64,000 nt of DNA from Ananas comosus (lineage: Eukaryota > Streptophyta > Magnoliopsida > Poales > Bromeliaceae): the NCBI RefSeq assembly GCF_001540865.1, contig NC_033635.1, positions 9,342,923-9,406,922 on the forward strand, read 5' to 3'. The notes below the pieces were generated by a model. It was not told the origin of the DNA. It did not search any database and saw only the letters and a program-made list of their open reading frames with translations. How positions within the stretch are numbered: position 1 is the stretch's first letter; each line of letters starts with the position of its first letter. Both the position numbers and the translations under genes were made by a program. Of the stretch, positions 55,158 to 64,000 are shown piece by piece.

Positions 55158-56327
55158 AATGAGTTATCTCAGGAAAACTTATTCAGGCATCCAATTAAGG
55201 CACAGATTTATGTGGATTAAAGTTAATTCAAAAGTAGATAATCTAGTGAAATGATAATTTTATCCCAACCATATTCCATATTATTTAACCCCTTATTTAG
55301 TGCATACTTAGTTATTTAATAGTTTATGGTGTGATTTTCTTAATTTCTTGCCAAGTAAATGGTCTATTACATCATCTTTTAATTCTTGTTTTAAACAAAT
55401 CTAAAAAAGAGTAAAAACTGCTCACTTTAGATGATTTTACCTGCCTAATTCCTTTATTAGGGACTGTTTGGTTGCATGTAGTTACAATTACACTGTAATT
55501 ATAACTGCATGTAAATAAAAATTAGGTATTTAATTTGATGTATTTAATTTCAATTACTATAGTAGGAACTACAGGAGGAGACCCAACTGCTATAGTTGGA
55601 GATAGTAACTTTAAGCACAAGTTAATTAAGCTTACATCGTTAATTAATTTTTAAACAAAAAATATTTTTCTTTTCTATATTGGAGGTAATCTTAATTACC
55701 ATCAAATATATAAAATGATAACATTTTAAAATTCATTTCCCAACTGCATGCAACCAAACAAATTATTTATAGTTACAACGCTTTCTACTATATCAAACCA
55801 GATAGGATACATACAGTTACAACTACTGTATTTTTAACTGTATGCATTTTGAACTATACTGCACTTGTAATAACATCTAACCAAACAGCCCCTTAAGAAA
55901 TTTTACATATTTGCGGGAGTTTTCATACGCAAGAAAATGTTTCTTTATTATTAAGAAGCCGTCACAGATATCTTCATGCCGGACTTGCAGTGGTCAGCGT
56001 AGCTGCAGATGAAATAATTGGTCCCTCTGCCGAGGGTGATGCGGTCGCTGCCGGACGTGAACACCCTCGCCCCCGTCGGAATCGCGCAGCCATTGTAGCC
56101 ATTGCCATCGACGGCGACCACGTTGTGCGACAACGGGTTGTAGTTAAATACTGCAATTTTGTGCCAAAATCCAAAATAAAAAAAAAAATCAGATCGCAAG
56201 ATCTATACTCTGGATCTTGATTATAATGATCCTATTGTCACTTTTTGAATAATATTTACTTTAGCCGTTCATTTTGTGTCACTTGATGCACAAAAAAATA
56301 ATATTGAAAAAATATAGAATATAGATT
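55158..56327. repeat. Duplication unit B (with the functional plantacyanin exon 2)
   Basis: Partner of 53872-55018. It starts immediately after the CACTA end at 55157. Confidence 0.85.
55460..55892. mobile_element. MITE with TTA TSD (copy B)
   Basis: The ends GGGACTGTTTGGTTGC and (complement) GGGGCTGTTTGGTTAG, with TTA on both sides (55457-55459, 55893-55895). It has a short insert (near 55838) absent from copy A. Confidence 0.75.
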
Positions 56328-57268
56328 TTATTATTTGTTTAAGACTTAGTTACGCGAAAGCAAATACTCAAAAATACAAATACAGCACTAAAAGTTGGTA
56401 TTTGTATGCATAATTCTGAATAATCGTTCTTATTTATCAACGCACCCTTGAAAATATAGGCATTTAAATAGAAAAAAAAATGTAAATTAATTATCAAGAT
56501 GTGAAAAAGAGAACCTGGATTATTTACGTACAAGCCCTTACAATATTAAGGCGCTTATAAAAGAGGAAATTCTTTTAAATATTCGGGTAGATGCTGATTA
56601 GTATTAAATCTCTGGTCCTTTAGTTTGAATTGGTAGTTGATAAAATTAAAGCAAATTTTAGTTTTGAACAATATATATGTTTCCTCTTCATTTGCTTATT
56701 CATGCATATCAATATAGAAATATGAACTTAAACGGTAATGATGATTTTCATGTACACGTACGTATGAAAGTAATAATTTTGTGATTTGTAGGCAGGGACG
56801 AAGCCAGAAATTAAGATTCGGAGGGGCCCGAGATTTAAGTTCAGCAAAAAAAAAAAAAATCAACCTCGAATAATAAGAAAAGGAGTTTATCAGGTTCACT
56901 GGTCATCTATTGCTAGCGACAACAGCAACAATATACTCAAGAAGGAGTTAGATTATAAGAGCGGAAGGAAAATGACCGAGGAGTTCGAAAACAGATTGAT
57001 GGGGACTATGGCCACCGTGAGCCTCATTATGGCTCCGTTTCTGTTGTAGGTACGGACAAATATATGTAGAAAAAAAGATACCGAGGATGTCGCCAGCGCG
57101 GAAGGTCTTTCCGTTGGGCCAGTTGACGGCGTTGAAGGTCCAGCCGCTGCCGTCGCCCACCGAGTAAGTGGCGGCGCCGACGATAGGCGCCGTCATTTGG
57201 ATCATGAGGAGGAAGAAGAGAAGGCCCAGCCCAAGAACTAGGGTTGCACTGCCCCTTCCCTGTGCCAT
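55951..57268 (-). CDS. Plantacyanin / basic blue copper protein, 5' leader invaded by transposons
   Basis: Two exons on the minus strand: exon 1 57082-57268 and exon 2 55951-56150, with a 931-nt GT-AG intron; 387 nt, 128 residues. The first ATG in frame is 57266-57268; one extra upstream codon pair would need a GTG start inside a transposon. Signal peptide about residues 1-33 (LVLGLGLLFFLLMIQM core), then ATYSVGDGSGWTF. Ligands His71, Cys111, His116 and Met121 (CSYADHCKSGM); disulphide Cys84/Cys117. All key residues are present. An alternative second exon lies at 54641-54840. A CACTA element begins 3 bp upstream of the ATG, so the leader and expression must be affected. Confidence 0.92.
56789..57047. 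mobile_element. Small MITE in the plantacyanin intron
   Basis: The left end GGCAGGGACGAAGCCAGAA and right end (complement) CAACAGAAACGGAGCCATAA are inverted repeats. It shares ATGGCCACCGTGAGCC with the element at 22046-22371. It ends about 35 nt from the exon 1 donor. Confidence 0.5.
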
Positions 57269-57271
57269 TCT

Positions 57272-57785
57272 CACTACAACAAAATTAGGTTATAGGGACA
57301 CATGTTTTGGACACTTTTGAGTAAGTGTCTCATTTATGCTAAAACTTAAGAATACATCTACTAATGCCTAAATATAAAGCCCAATCCAACCAAAAATAAA
57401 AGATTATTCTACTCAACCCATCACACCCAGTCCATTTGGCTCGATTACAAACAGAAAAGAAAAAAAAAGAAAAAATCAATTACCATCTTTTCTTCTCTTT
57501 TCACTCAATCTACTGAAATTCTAGACGAAAAGCCTTTACTGTCGTCCTCCTCCGCCACCGCAGCCAACGAGATAGAGTTTCGGCGGTTGCTAAATGCTTA
57601 AATAAATGTTGGTAAATTAGCAGCACTCTTTTAGGTTATAGTGACACTCTTTAATTGTCACTATATACCTAGCGACCCCACATATAGCAACACTTTTTAA
57701 AAGTGTCGGTAATTTTAGCTAGTAGCACTTTTTTGACATGTACCTACATTTAAAAGTGTCGCTATAAACCGTTTTTGTTGTAGTG
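57272..57785. mobile_element. Non-autonomous CACTA element, TSD TCT, 3 bp from an ATG
   Basis: It begins CACTACAACAAAATTAGG and ends GTTTTTGTTGTAGTG, flanked by the 3-bp duplication TCT (57269-57271, 57786-57788), the signature of CACTA/En-Spm elements. The 514-bp interior has several ACTTTT..AAGTGTC subterminal motifs and no transposase. It lies in the 5' leader of the minus-strand plantacyanin gene. Confidence 0.88.
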
Positions 57786-57827
57786 TCTATGCAAGAGATA
57801 GAGAGAGAGAGAGAGTATTAATGAAAA

Positions 57828-58417
57828 AAAAGTAAACTTCAAATACCCTTTATGGTTTCACACTTTCTCATTTTAGTAACATGTGGTTTAAAATGTATCA
57901 AGTTAGCCCATGTGGTTTCACACTTTCTCACTTTAGTACCCTGTGGCTTAAAGTGTATCAAGTTAATACCCTTTGATTTCATTTGTCATTTTTTATTATC
58001 CATTTCTATAATTTTTTTCATTAAATCAGTGACAAAGTTAAAATTAAAGGGTAGTAAAGTAAATATTCGATAAACCTAGGTAGTGTATTTGAAGTTTTTT
58101 ATATATAATTTAATGAAATATTAACGGAGAAAAAAAAATCAGTGACAAAGTTAAAACTAAAGGGTACTAAAATAAATATTCGATAAACCTAAGTAGGGTA
58201 TTTAAAGTTTTTTGTATATAATTTATAAAATATTAACAGAGAAGCCGACGAAAAGATAAAAATGAAACTACATAGTACTAAATTGATGTACTTTAAACCA
58301 CAGGATATTAAAGTGAGAAAGTACGAAACCACAGGGTACTAAATTGATATACTTTAAACTACAGGGTGCTAAAGTGAAAAAGTGCGAAACCACAGGGGTG
58401 ATATTTGAAGTTTTCCC
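57828..58417. mobile_element. MULE-type foldback MITE, 9-bp TSD
   Basis: The left AAAAGTAAACTTCAAATACC and right (complement) GGGAAAACTTCAAATATCAC ends are flanked by the perfect 9-bp TAATGAAAA (57819-57827, 58418-58426). Arms carry CACTTTCTCACTTTAGTACC and its inverse several times. It also lies between the CACTA element and the probable TATA box of the plantacyanin gene. Confidence 0.82.
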
Positions 58418-58471
58418 TAATGAAAATTATGATTGTGGAGATTAATTCCTGATAATAAGTGTGAAATGTTG

Positions 58472-58478
58472 GTTTATA
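58472..58478 (-). promoter_or_regulatory. Probable displaced TATA box of the plantacyanin gene at 55951
   Basis: TATAAAC on the minus strand. It is 1204 bp from the ATG, but about 88 bp after subtracting the CACTA element, the MULE-type MITE and their target duplications. The gene at 42057 has its TATA at 93 bp. Inference from spacing only. Confidence 0.5.
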
Positions 58479-58564
58479 AAGGCAATTAAGCCATCATAAG
58501 GGAGAAAGATTAATACATTCACAATGCCAATTCAAAAATATAAAAATACTTTTCTTTTCATAAA

Positions 58565-58925
58565 ATTAAGGCTAAATTATAGAAAACTCTTTTATAAATA
58601 TCGGTTTTTTCACTTCCCTCCCTAATTTTCAAAAATTTACATTTTACTCCCTCAATATTTTAAGTTATTGCATTTAGCTCCCTCTTCGCTAGAGTTTTAT
58701 CACTATTCTATCTATTTCTTATAATTTATACTGAAAATTTGATCAATTTATTTTTTTCTCATAGAAGAAATAAGGACAATTTGATCATTTGCCCTCTCCA
58801 TTAATGTTGTATCCTTCCAAAAATATTTCTGCAATTTTAAGAGGGGTAAAAATATAGTTTTTTGAAGTTAGGAACAAAAAGTGAAATATTTACATGAAGA
58901 TTTTCTGTAATAAACAAAACTTCTT
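58565..58925. mobile_element. MITE-like foldback, GGCTAAATTATAGAAAA ends
   Basis: The left end GGCTAAATTATAGAAAACTC with TTTTTTCACTTCCC and the right GTGAAATATTTACATGAAG with TTTTCTGTAAT are roughly inverted. Related ends occur at about 47590 and 48712. Confidence 0.5.
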
Positions 58926-59733
58926 TCAAAATATTGTCTTAAAAAAGATTAAATAGACGAAAAATATTTTTTGCCAAAAATTATTTTTTAAAATATTTTC
59001 AGCAGTGAACCAAACACCCTTCCATAGACAATAATAATAACTAGCGTAGTAACCCGTGCGATGCGAAAAGTAGATAATTGAAAAAAAATAAAAAACGTTG
59101 AAAAAAGAAAAGAGAAAACAACAATGAAAAACAATAATAAGGGATGAGATTTATCTTGCTGATGAACGAAGATAACAGTCGAAGGAAGAGGAAGAGGAAG
59201 CGGAAGGACTTGAGCTGATTCGAGATGGAAAATCACACTCAACCACGAAGGAAAAATTATCGATCATATGGCAATTAATTTTAGGAGAAATAATGTATAG
59301 TTATAAATAATTGATTAATAGTGGTGGCTTAATTATTAAATAACTTGGGCTACAAATTATACAAATGCGATGAGTTGTTGAGGACAAAAGGAGAGACAAA
59401 AATATTGCTTATAATAATGGAAGGAACAGGACAAGAATCTCGTGACAAAACCAAATTACGTACGGCGCAACGGCTACATGCGTATGTGTGATTCTATATG
59501 GATTCGTCCTGTATTAGGATATCAATGGGTCGATTCGGATTGGATACGGGACAGATTTTTCAAAATTTAAATTCAAATTCGATCACCAAATTCAAAATTT
59601 GAATCGAAATTCAGATCAGAATTCGACGGATTTTAAAATTTTATATCCAAACAAGAACTCGATCGAAGGTAATTAATCTGAATCCTAAACAATTATTTTT
59701 CTTTACCGTACTTTCAAATATATTACATTAATC

Positions 59734-59740
<7 letters not shown>
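58926..59740. other. Intergenic DNA, no gene recognised
   Basis: It contains a short GAAGAGGAAG-rich patch at 59175-59200 and an AATTCGGATTGG/AAATTCGATC-rich stretch at 59525-59700 that resembles a degraded hAT-type MITE. No clear ends. Confidence 0.45.

Positions 59741-59805
<65 letters not shown>
59741..59805. repeat. (TA)n-(GA)n microsatellite
   Basis: A compound dinucleotide repeat directly abutting the foldback MITE at 59806. Confidence 0.95.
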
Positions 59806-59807
<2 letters not shown>

Positions 59808-60345
59808 CGGCTACTATATTCTTATGAGTACGATTGCGCTCGTACTCATAAGTTATTTTCGATGATAGAGCTTCCGAATCGACGATCCACACCGTTAAAC
59901 ATTATCTAGAACATTTAAAACATGTAGAAATCAAATTTTATAATTTTTTGACATTATTTACCTTATGGTCAAAAGGTCAAAAAATTGACAATTTTTAACG
60001 ACCGATATGGAATATTTGCTAGTTTAACGGTGTAAAAGAATTGAAATCAGTTGAATTTTTGATAGAAAATTCTATTCACTACATAGATAAAAATCAATAA
60101 CTCCGATCTTAAATTGAAGGATCTGATCATTTATTTTTAAGACGTTGTTTGATTTTGATCGTTTATTTTATACCCACTTGATGAACTTTATTATGATTTC
60201 AAAACATTACGAAATTTATTTTTTAAAGATTCAAATACTCTAGATCATATTTAACCGAGTGGATTGTCGATTCGGAAGCTCGATAATTGAGAACAACTTA
60301 CGAGTATGAAGGGCTCTATACTGATAAGAGTATAGTAGCCCTAGC

Positions 60346-60346
<1 letters not shown>
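59806..60346. mobile_element. Foldback MITE, complete copy
   Basis: Left TCCGGCTACTATATTCTTATGAG and its inverted relative at 60305-60346 (CTTATCAGTATAG...). The GATAGAGCTTCCGAATCGACGATCC word is mirrored near 60255-60290. Arms of about 260 bp. Followed by (TA)n from 60348 to 60425. Confidence 0.72.

Positions 60347-60347
<1 letters not shown>

Positions 60348-60425
<78 letters not shown>
60348..60425. repeat. Long (TA)n microsatellite
   Basis: About 39 TA units. The Tyr-Ile repeat ORF across it is an artefact. A second TA tract follows at about 60579-60627, just after the single N at 60578. Confidence 0.95.
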
Positions 60426-60428
<3 letters not shown>

Positions 60429-60578
60429 TTTACGTATCATTTGACATCATATTACGTTAAATTTGTACACTCTTTTAATGTCATTTATTGCTCTTATTTT
60501 ATTTGCACCAAATTGAGATTAATACAAAAATTGAGATGATGGATATTTAGTTGGAGATGATCACTCACCCATTTAGGN

Positions 60579-60627
<49 letters not shown>

Positions 60628-60631
<4 letters not shown>

Positions 60632-60943
60632 GATTGGGATACTATCGATAGCACCAAACACTTGGTGCTATCGAGTTTTCCGCCGTCAGATTTAATCCTT
60701 TGACTATTTTTATCCGTTAGATTATACTATTCAACCAACGGCTCACTCAATCCTAGGAGGCCCACATCATCCTAACTGTACATTTCTTTATCAAAGGGCC
60801 AAAAACTTAATAGCACCAAGGGTAGGTGGTGATAGATGGAATAGTATTTCATTCAAAGACTATAATTAGTTAAAGAGTAGATTTAAGGGTTAGAAACCTA
60901 GAAGCACGAAGGGATTGGTGCTTCTAGGTGTATATTCTAGCTC

Positions 60944-60950
<7 letters not shown>
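60628..60950. mobile_element. MITE of the GCACCAAG family
   Basis: The left GGGATACTATCGATAGCACC with ACTTGGTGCTATCGAG and the central GGCTCACTCAATCCTAGGAGG identify the family seen at 30375 and 63787. The right end is less regular (CTAGAAGCACGAAGG, 60900). It is bounded by TA and then CT/TA microsatellites (60950-61030). Confidence 0.65.
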
Positions 60951-61030
<80 letters not shown>

Positions 61031-61033
<3 letters not shown>

Positions 61034-61263
61034 CTAGGCTGGGATACTATTAATACCACAAAGTTATTTGTGCTATTAGTTTTTTAGCCCTTGGATTGAG
61101 AAATGTGTGGTTAGCATGATATGATATGGGCCTCCTAGAGCTGAGTGGGTGGTTGGTTGAATAGTACAATCTAACGGGTAAAAATAATCAAAGGGTTAAA
61201 TCTAACGGTGAAAAACTCGATAGCAAAGTCTTGGTGCTATCGATAGTATCCCAGCCGGACTCT
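61031..61263. mobile_element. MITE of the GCACCAAG family, inverted
   Basis: GAACTAGGCTGGGATACTAT at the left and ATAGTATCCCAGCCGGACTC at the right are inverted repeats. The interior GGGCCTCCTAGAGCTGAGTG is the complement of the central phrase of the previous copy. Confidence 0.72.
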
Positions 61264-61276
61264 ATATATATATATG

Positions 61277-61521
61277 TTAGGGCTACTATACTCTTATTAG
61301 TATAGAGCCCTTTATACTCATAAGTTTTCGGCCATTAGATGAAGAGATGTGCGGTTAGGATAATACTGGTACTCGGTTAGGATGATAGTGGTCCTTTAGG
61401 ATTGGATGAGTGGTTGGTTTAATAGTATGATGTAACGGATGAAAATAATTAAAGCGGTAGATTTAACAATTGAAAACTTATGAGTAAAATGTGGTCTATA
61501 CACATGTAAAGTAGCCGAAAT
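61277..61521. mobile_element. Short MITE related to the GCACCAAG family
   Basis: GGGCTACTATACTCTTATTAG at the left; the right end is degraded (AAAGTAGCCGAAAT). The centre GGATTGGATGAGTGGTTGG matches the neighbour's interior. Confidence 0.6.
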
Positions 61522-61534
61522 CTATATATACAAA

Positions 61535-62092
61535 GAGCTAAGCTAGTATACTATCGCCTATCGGTAGCACGGAGGCCTCCGCGCTACCAAATTTTTTTTA
61601 ATGATGTGCCTTCCAAATCAACTATCAGCTCTGTTAGACTTGATCTATATTATTAAAAATATTTAGAAACTAAATTTTATAATTTTTCGACATCAGTTGA
61701 CTAGTGATCAAAAGGTTTCAAAATTGACATTTTTAAAGGTCGAGGTGATATGTTTGTGAATTTAACTGCGTAAAAGAATCCAAATCTAATGAAATTTTTA
61801 TAGAAAATTCTTTTCACTATTTATAGTACGATCGGTATTTCTAATCTTAAATTCAAGTCTTTTATCATCATTTTTTTATGAGACTTCTATTTTCAATTGT
61901 TCATTTTTAAACTACTGGTTTGAAAGATAAATGATCTCAAAAAATTATAAAATTTAGTTTCCAAATACTTTCAATAGTATAGTTCAAGTCTCACGGAGAC
62001 AATTGTTAATTTGGAAGCCGCATCATTGAAAACAAGTTGGTAGCACGAGAGCCTCTGTGCTACCGATAGGCGATAGTATATCAGCCGGACTC
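61535..62092. mobile_element. Foldback MITE, complete copy
   Basis: The left GAGCTAAGCTAGTATACTAT and right ATAGTATATCAGCCGGACTC ends are inverted. The GGTAGCACGGAGGCCTCC motif at the left is mirrored by GGTAGCACGAGAGCCTC near 62038. Arms of about 270 bp. Confidence 0.75.
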
Positions 62093-62255
62093 ATATATAT
62101 ATCTCCATATAATTATTATTTACTGAGGAATTTTTCGTAGGCATATATATGTATATTTATAAAAAAGAAAAAAAAGAAGAAGCACATGAAATAACAATGG
62201 TACAAATATATTATGCTTCCAGAAACAGTGACAATAAATCACAATCACACACACA

Positions 62256-62821
62256 NNNNNNNNNNNNNNNNNNNNNNNNNNNNNNNNNNNNNNNNNNNNN
62301 NNNNNNNNNNNNNNNNNNNNNNNNNNNNNNNNNNNNNNNNNNNNNNNNNNNNNNNNNNNNNNNNNNNNNNNNNNNNNNNNNNNNNNNNNNNNNNNNNNNN
62401 NNNNNNNNNNNNNNNNNNNNNNNNNNNNNNNNNNNNNNNNNNNNNNNNNNNNNNNNNNNNNNNNNNNNNNNNNNNNNNNNNNNNNNNNNNNNNNNNNNNN
62501 NNNNNNNNNNNNNNNNNNNNNNNNNNNNNNNNNNNNNNNNNNNNNNNNNNNNNNNNNNNNNNNNNNNNNNNNNNNNNNNNNNNNNNNNNNNNNNNNNNNN
62601 NNNNNNNNNNNNNNNNNNNNNNNNNNNNNNNNNNNNNNNNNNNNNNNNNNNNNNNNNNNNNNNNNNNNNNNNNNNNNNNNNNNNNNNNNNNNNNNNNNNN
62701 NNNNNNNNNNNNNNNNNNNNNNNNNNNNNNNNNNNNNNNNNNNNNNNNNNNNNNNNNNNNNNNNNNNNNNNNNNNNNNNNNNNNNNNNNNNNNNNNNNNN
62801 NNNNNNNNNNNNNNNNNNNNN
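62256..62821. other. Assembly gap (566 N)
   Basis: Bounded by a CA repeat on the left and a TA repeat on the right. ORFs spanning it are not real. Confidence 1.
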
Positions 62822-62844
62822 TAACTATATATATATATATATAT

Positions 62845-63385
62845 AGTCCGGCTGCTATACTATCAGTAGCACGGAGACTTCCGTGCTACCAAGTTGTTTT
62901 CGATGATGCGGCTTCCAAATCGACGATCGGCTCCGTTAGACTTGATCTACACTATTAGAAGTATTTGAAAACTAAATTTCAGAATTTTTCGACATCATTT
63001 AGCTAGTGATCAAAAGGTCTTAAAATTGATAATTTTAATGATAGATGTGATGCATTTGTAAATTTAACGAGGTAAAACAATCCAAATCAGATGAAATTTT
63101 TATAGAAAATTCTTTTTACTATTTAGAGTAAGATCAATACCTCTGATCTTAAATTTAAGTCTTCTATCATCATTTTTTATGAGATTTTTATTTTCAGCCG
63201 TTCATTTTTAGACTACTCGTTTGATAGGTAAATGATATCGAAAAATTATAAAATTTAGTTCCAGATACTTTCAATAGTGTAGATCAAGTCTAAAAGAGCC
63301 GATCGTTGATTTGGAGGCGACATCTTTGAAAACAACTTGGTAGCACGAAGGTGTCCGTGCTACCGATAGTATAGCAGCCTAGCTC
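62845..63385. mobile_element. Foldback MITE, complete copy
   Basis: The left AGTCCGGCTGCTATACTAT and right ATAGTATAGCAGCCTAGCTC ends are inverted. It is a close relative of 61535-62092, including GGTAGCACG at both ends. Confidence 0.75.
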
Positions 63386-63393
63386 ATATATAT

Positions 63394-63758
63394 GTCAAAA
63401 TGGATGGTGGAAATTGAATAATATTTAAAATTTGAGTATAGGACTTTTAAATTCAAGATCAAGAATGTTAATTTTAATCTAGATAGTTTAAAGTATTTTA
63501 TATCAAAATTTGAAGAAATTTAGATTCTTCTACACCGTTAAACTCGAAACTCGCCATAGTAGTCATTGAAAATTGATAATTTTGAAATGATTTGATTATA
63601 AAGTAAACTATGTCGAAAAAATATAAAATTTTATTTCTAAAAATTTTAAATACCCTAAATCAGTTTTAACGGTGTGGATCGTTGATTTGAACACCCTAAA
63701 ATCGAAAACGAAACTATAGTACCGGAGCCCCGGTACAATAAATAGTATAGGAGACTAG

Positions 63759-63760
<2 letters not shown>
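63394..63760. mobile_element. Half copy of the 7318-12021 foldback MITE
   Basis: From GTCAAAATGGATGG to GTATAGGAGACTAGCT it follows 11690-12021 closely in order and content. It begins at the centre of the parent element, so one arm is missing. Confidence 0.75.
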
Positions 63761-63786
<26 letters not shown>

Positions 63787-63793
<7 letters not shown>

Positions 63794-64000
63794 AGCTATG
63801 GTGCTTCTAAAAGCACCAAGCACTTTGTGCTTATAAGTTTTTTACCGTTAGATCTACTCCTCGGATCATCTTCAACCATTAGATTATACTATTCAACCAA
63901 CCACCCACTCAACCCTAGGAGGCCCACATCATCCTAACCGCATATCTCTTAATCCAATGCTAAAAATCTATAAGCACCAATAACTTGGTACTTTTAAAAG
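63787..64000. mobile_element. MITE of the GCACCAAG family, runs off the window
   Basis: GTCTAGCTATGGTGCTTCTA, then AAAAGCACCAAGCAC, the central CTCAACCCTAGGAGGCCC, and the start of the right end (ACTTGGTACTTTTAAAAG). The uninterrupted order here was used to recognise the split copy at 30375-40870. Confidence 0.72.

Noticed and set aside
60240..60440. Tyr-Ile repeat ORF
   Set aside because: A translation of a TA microsatellite.
62149..62958. 269- and 203-codon ORFs
   Set aside because: They run through the gap at 62256-62821.

Overview
The window is nuclear DNA of a flowering plant, almost certainly a monocot. The evidence is spliced plant genes with GC-rich coding exons in an AT-rich background, phytocyanin genes, Ty3-gypsy and TRIM retrotransposons, several families of MITEs, and a block that looks like inserted plant mitochondrial DNA. 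No species can be named from sequence alone. Three N gaps (3337-3361, 17916-18688, 62256-62821) and eight isolated single Ns mark assembly joins. At least three of the single Ns are flanked by duplicated sequence that is probably artefactual.

Layout. 1-2050 is mitochondrial-like DNA with the 3' half of a trnfM-like tRNA. 2151-6693 holds two arrays of a TRIM-type element, a Harbinger-like MITE and tandem repeats. 7318-12021 is a three-layer nest: a foldback MITE holds a 4.2-kb MULE-like hairpin element, which holds a solo LTR. 12218-14970 is a second solo LTR with a perfect 5-bp target duplication; 16194-17190 is a further LTR remnant. 21721-29393 is an intact five-exon TPR gene (TTC1/TPR1 type) with long, MITE-filled introns. 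30375-40870 is a deep nest in which a MITE holds a hAT-type element, which holds a MULE-type element, which holds a decayed chromovirus-like Ty3-gypsy retrotransposon. 40941-41492 is a complete Cassandra-like TRIM on the minus strand with a 5S-rRNA-like LTR.

42057-58478 is a local plantacyanin (basic blue protein) cluster. It has three two-exon genes (42057-42679 minus, 44384-47363 plus, 55951-57268 minus), one extra second exon (54641-54840) that has lost a copper-ligand histidine, and a relic promoter at 53064-53165 resembling that of the plus-strand gene. These are paralogues of secreted copper proteins, not an operon. The minus-strand gene at 55951-57268 has a CACTA element starting 3 bp before its ATG and a MULE-type MITE behind it. 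Together they push the likely TATA box (58472-58478) to about 1.2 kb from the start codon. The last 4.5 kb (59.8-64 kb) is a mosaic of foldback MITEs separated by TA, GA and CT microsatellites.

No new multi-gene system is evident. The most interesting material is the remodelling of the plantacyanin cluster by transposons and partial duplication, the altered copper-site loop in the plus-strand gene, the 5S-bearing TRIM, and the GTACCGGTAC palindrome clusters shared by different LTR families.
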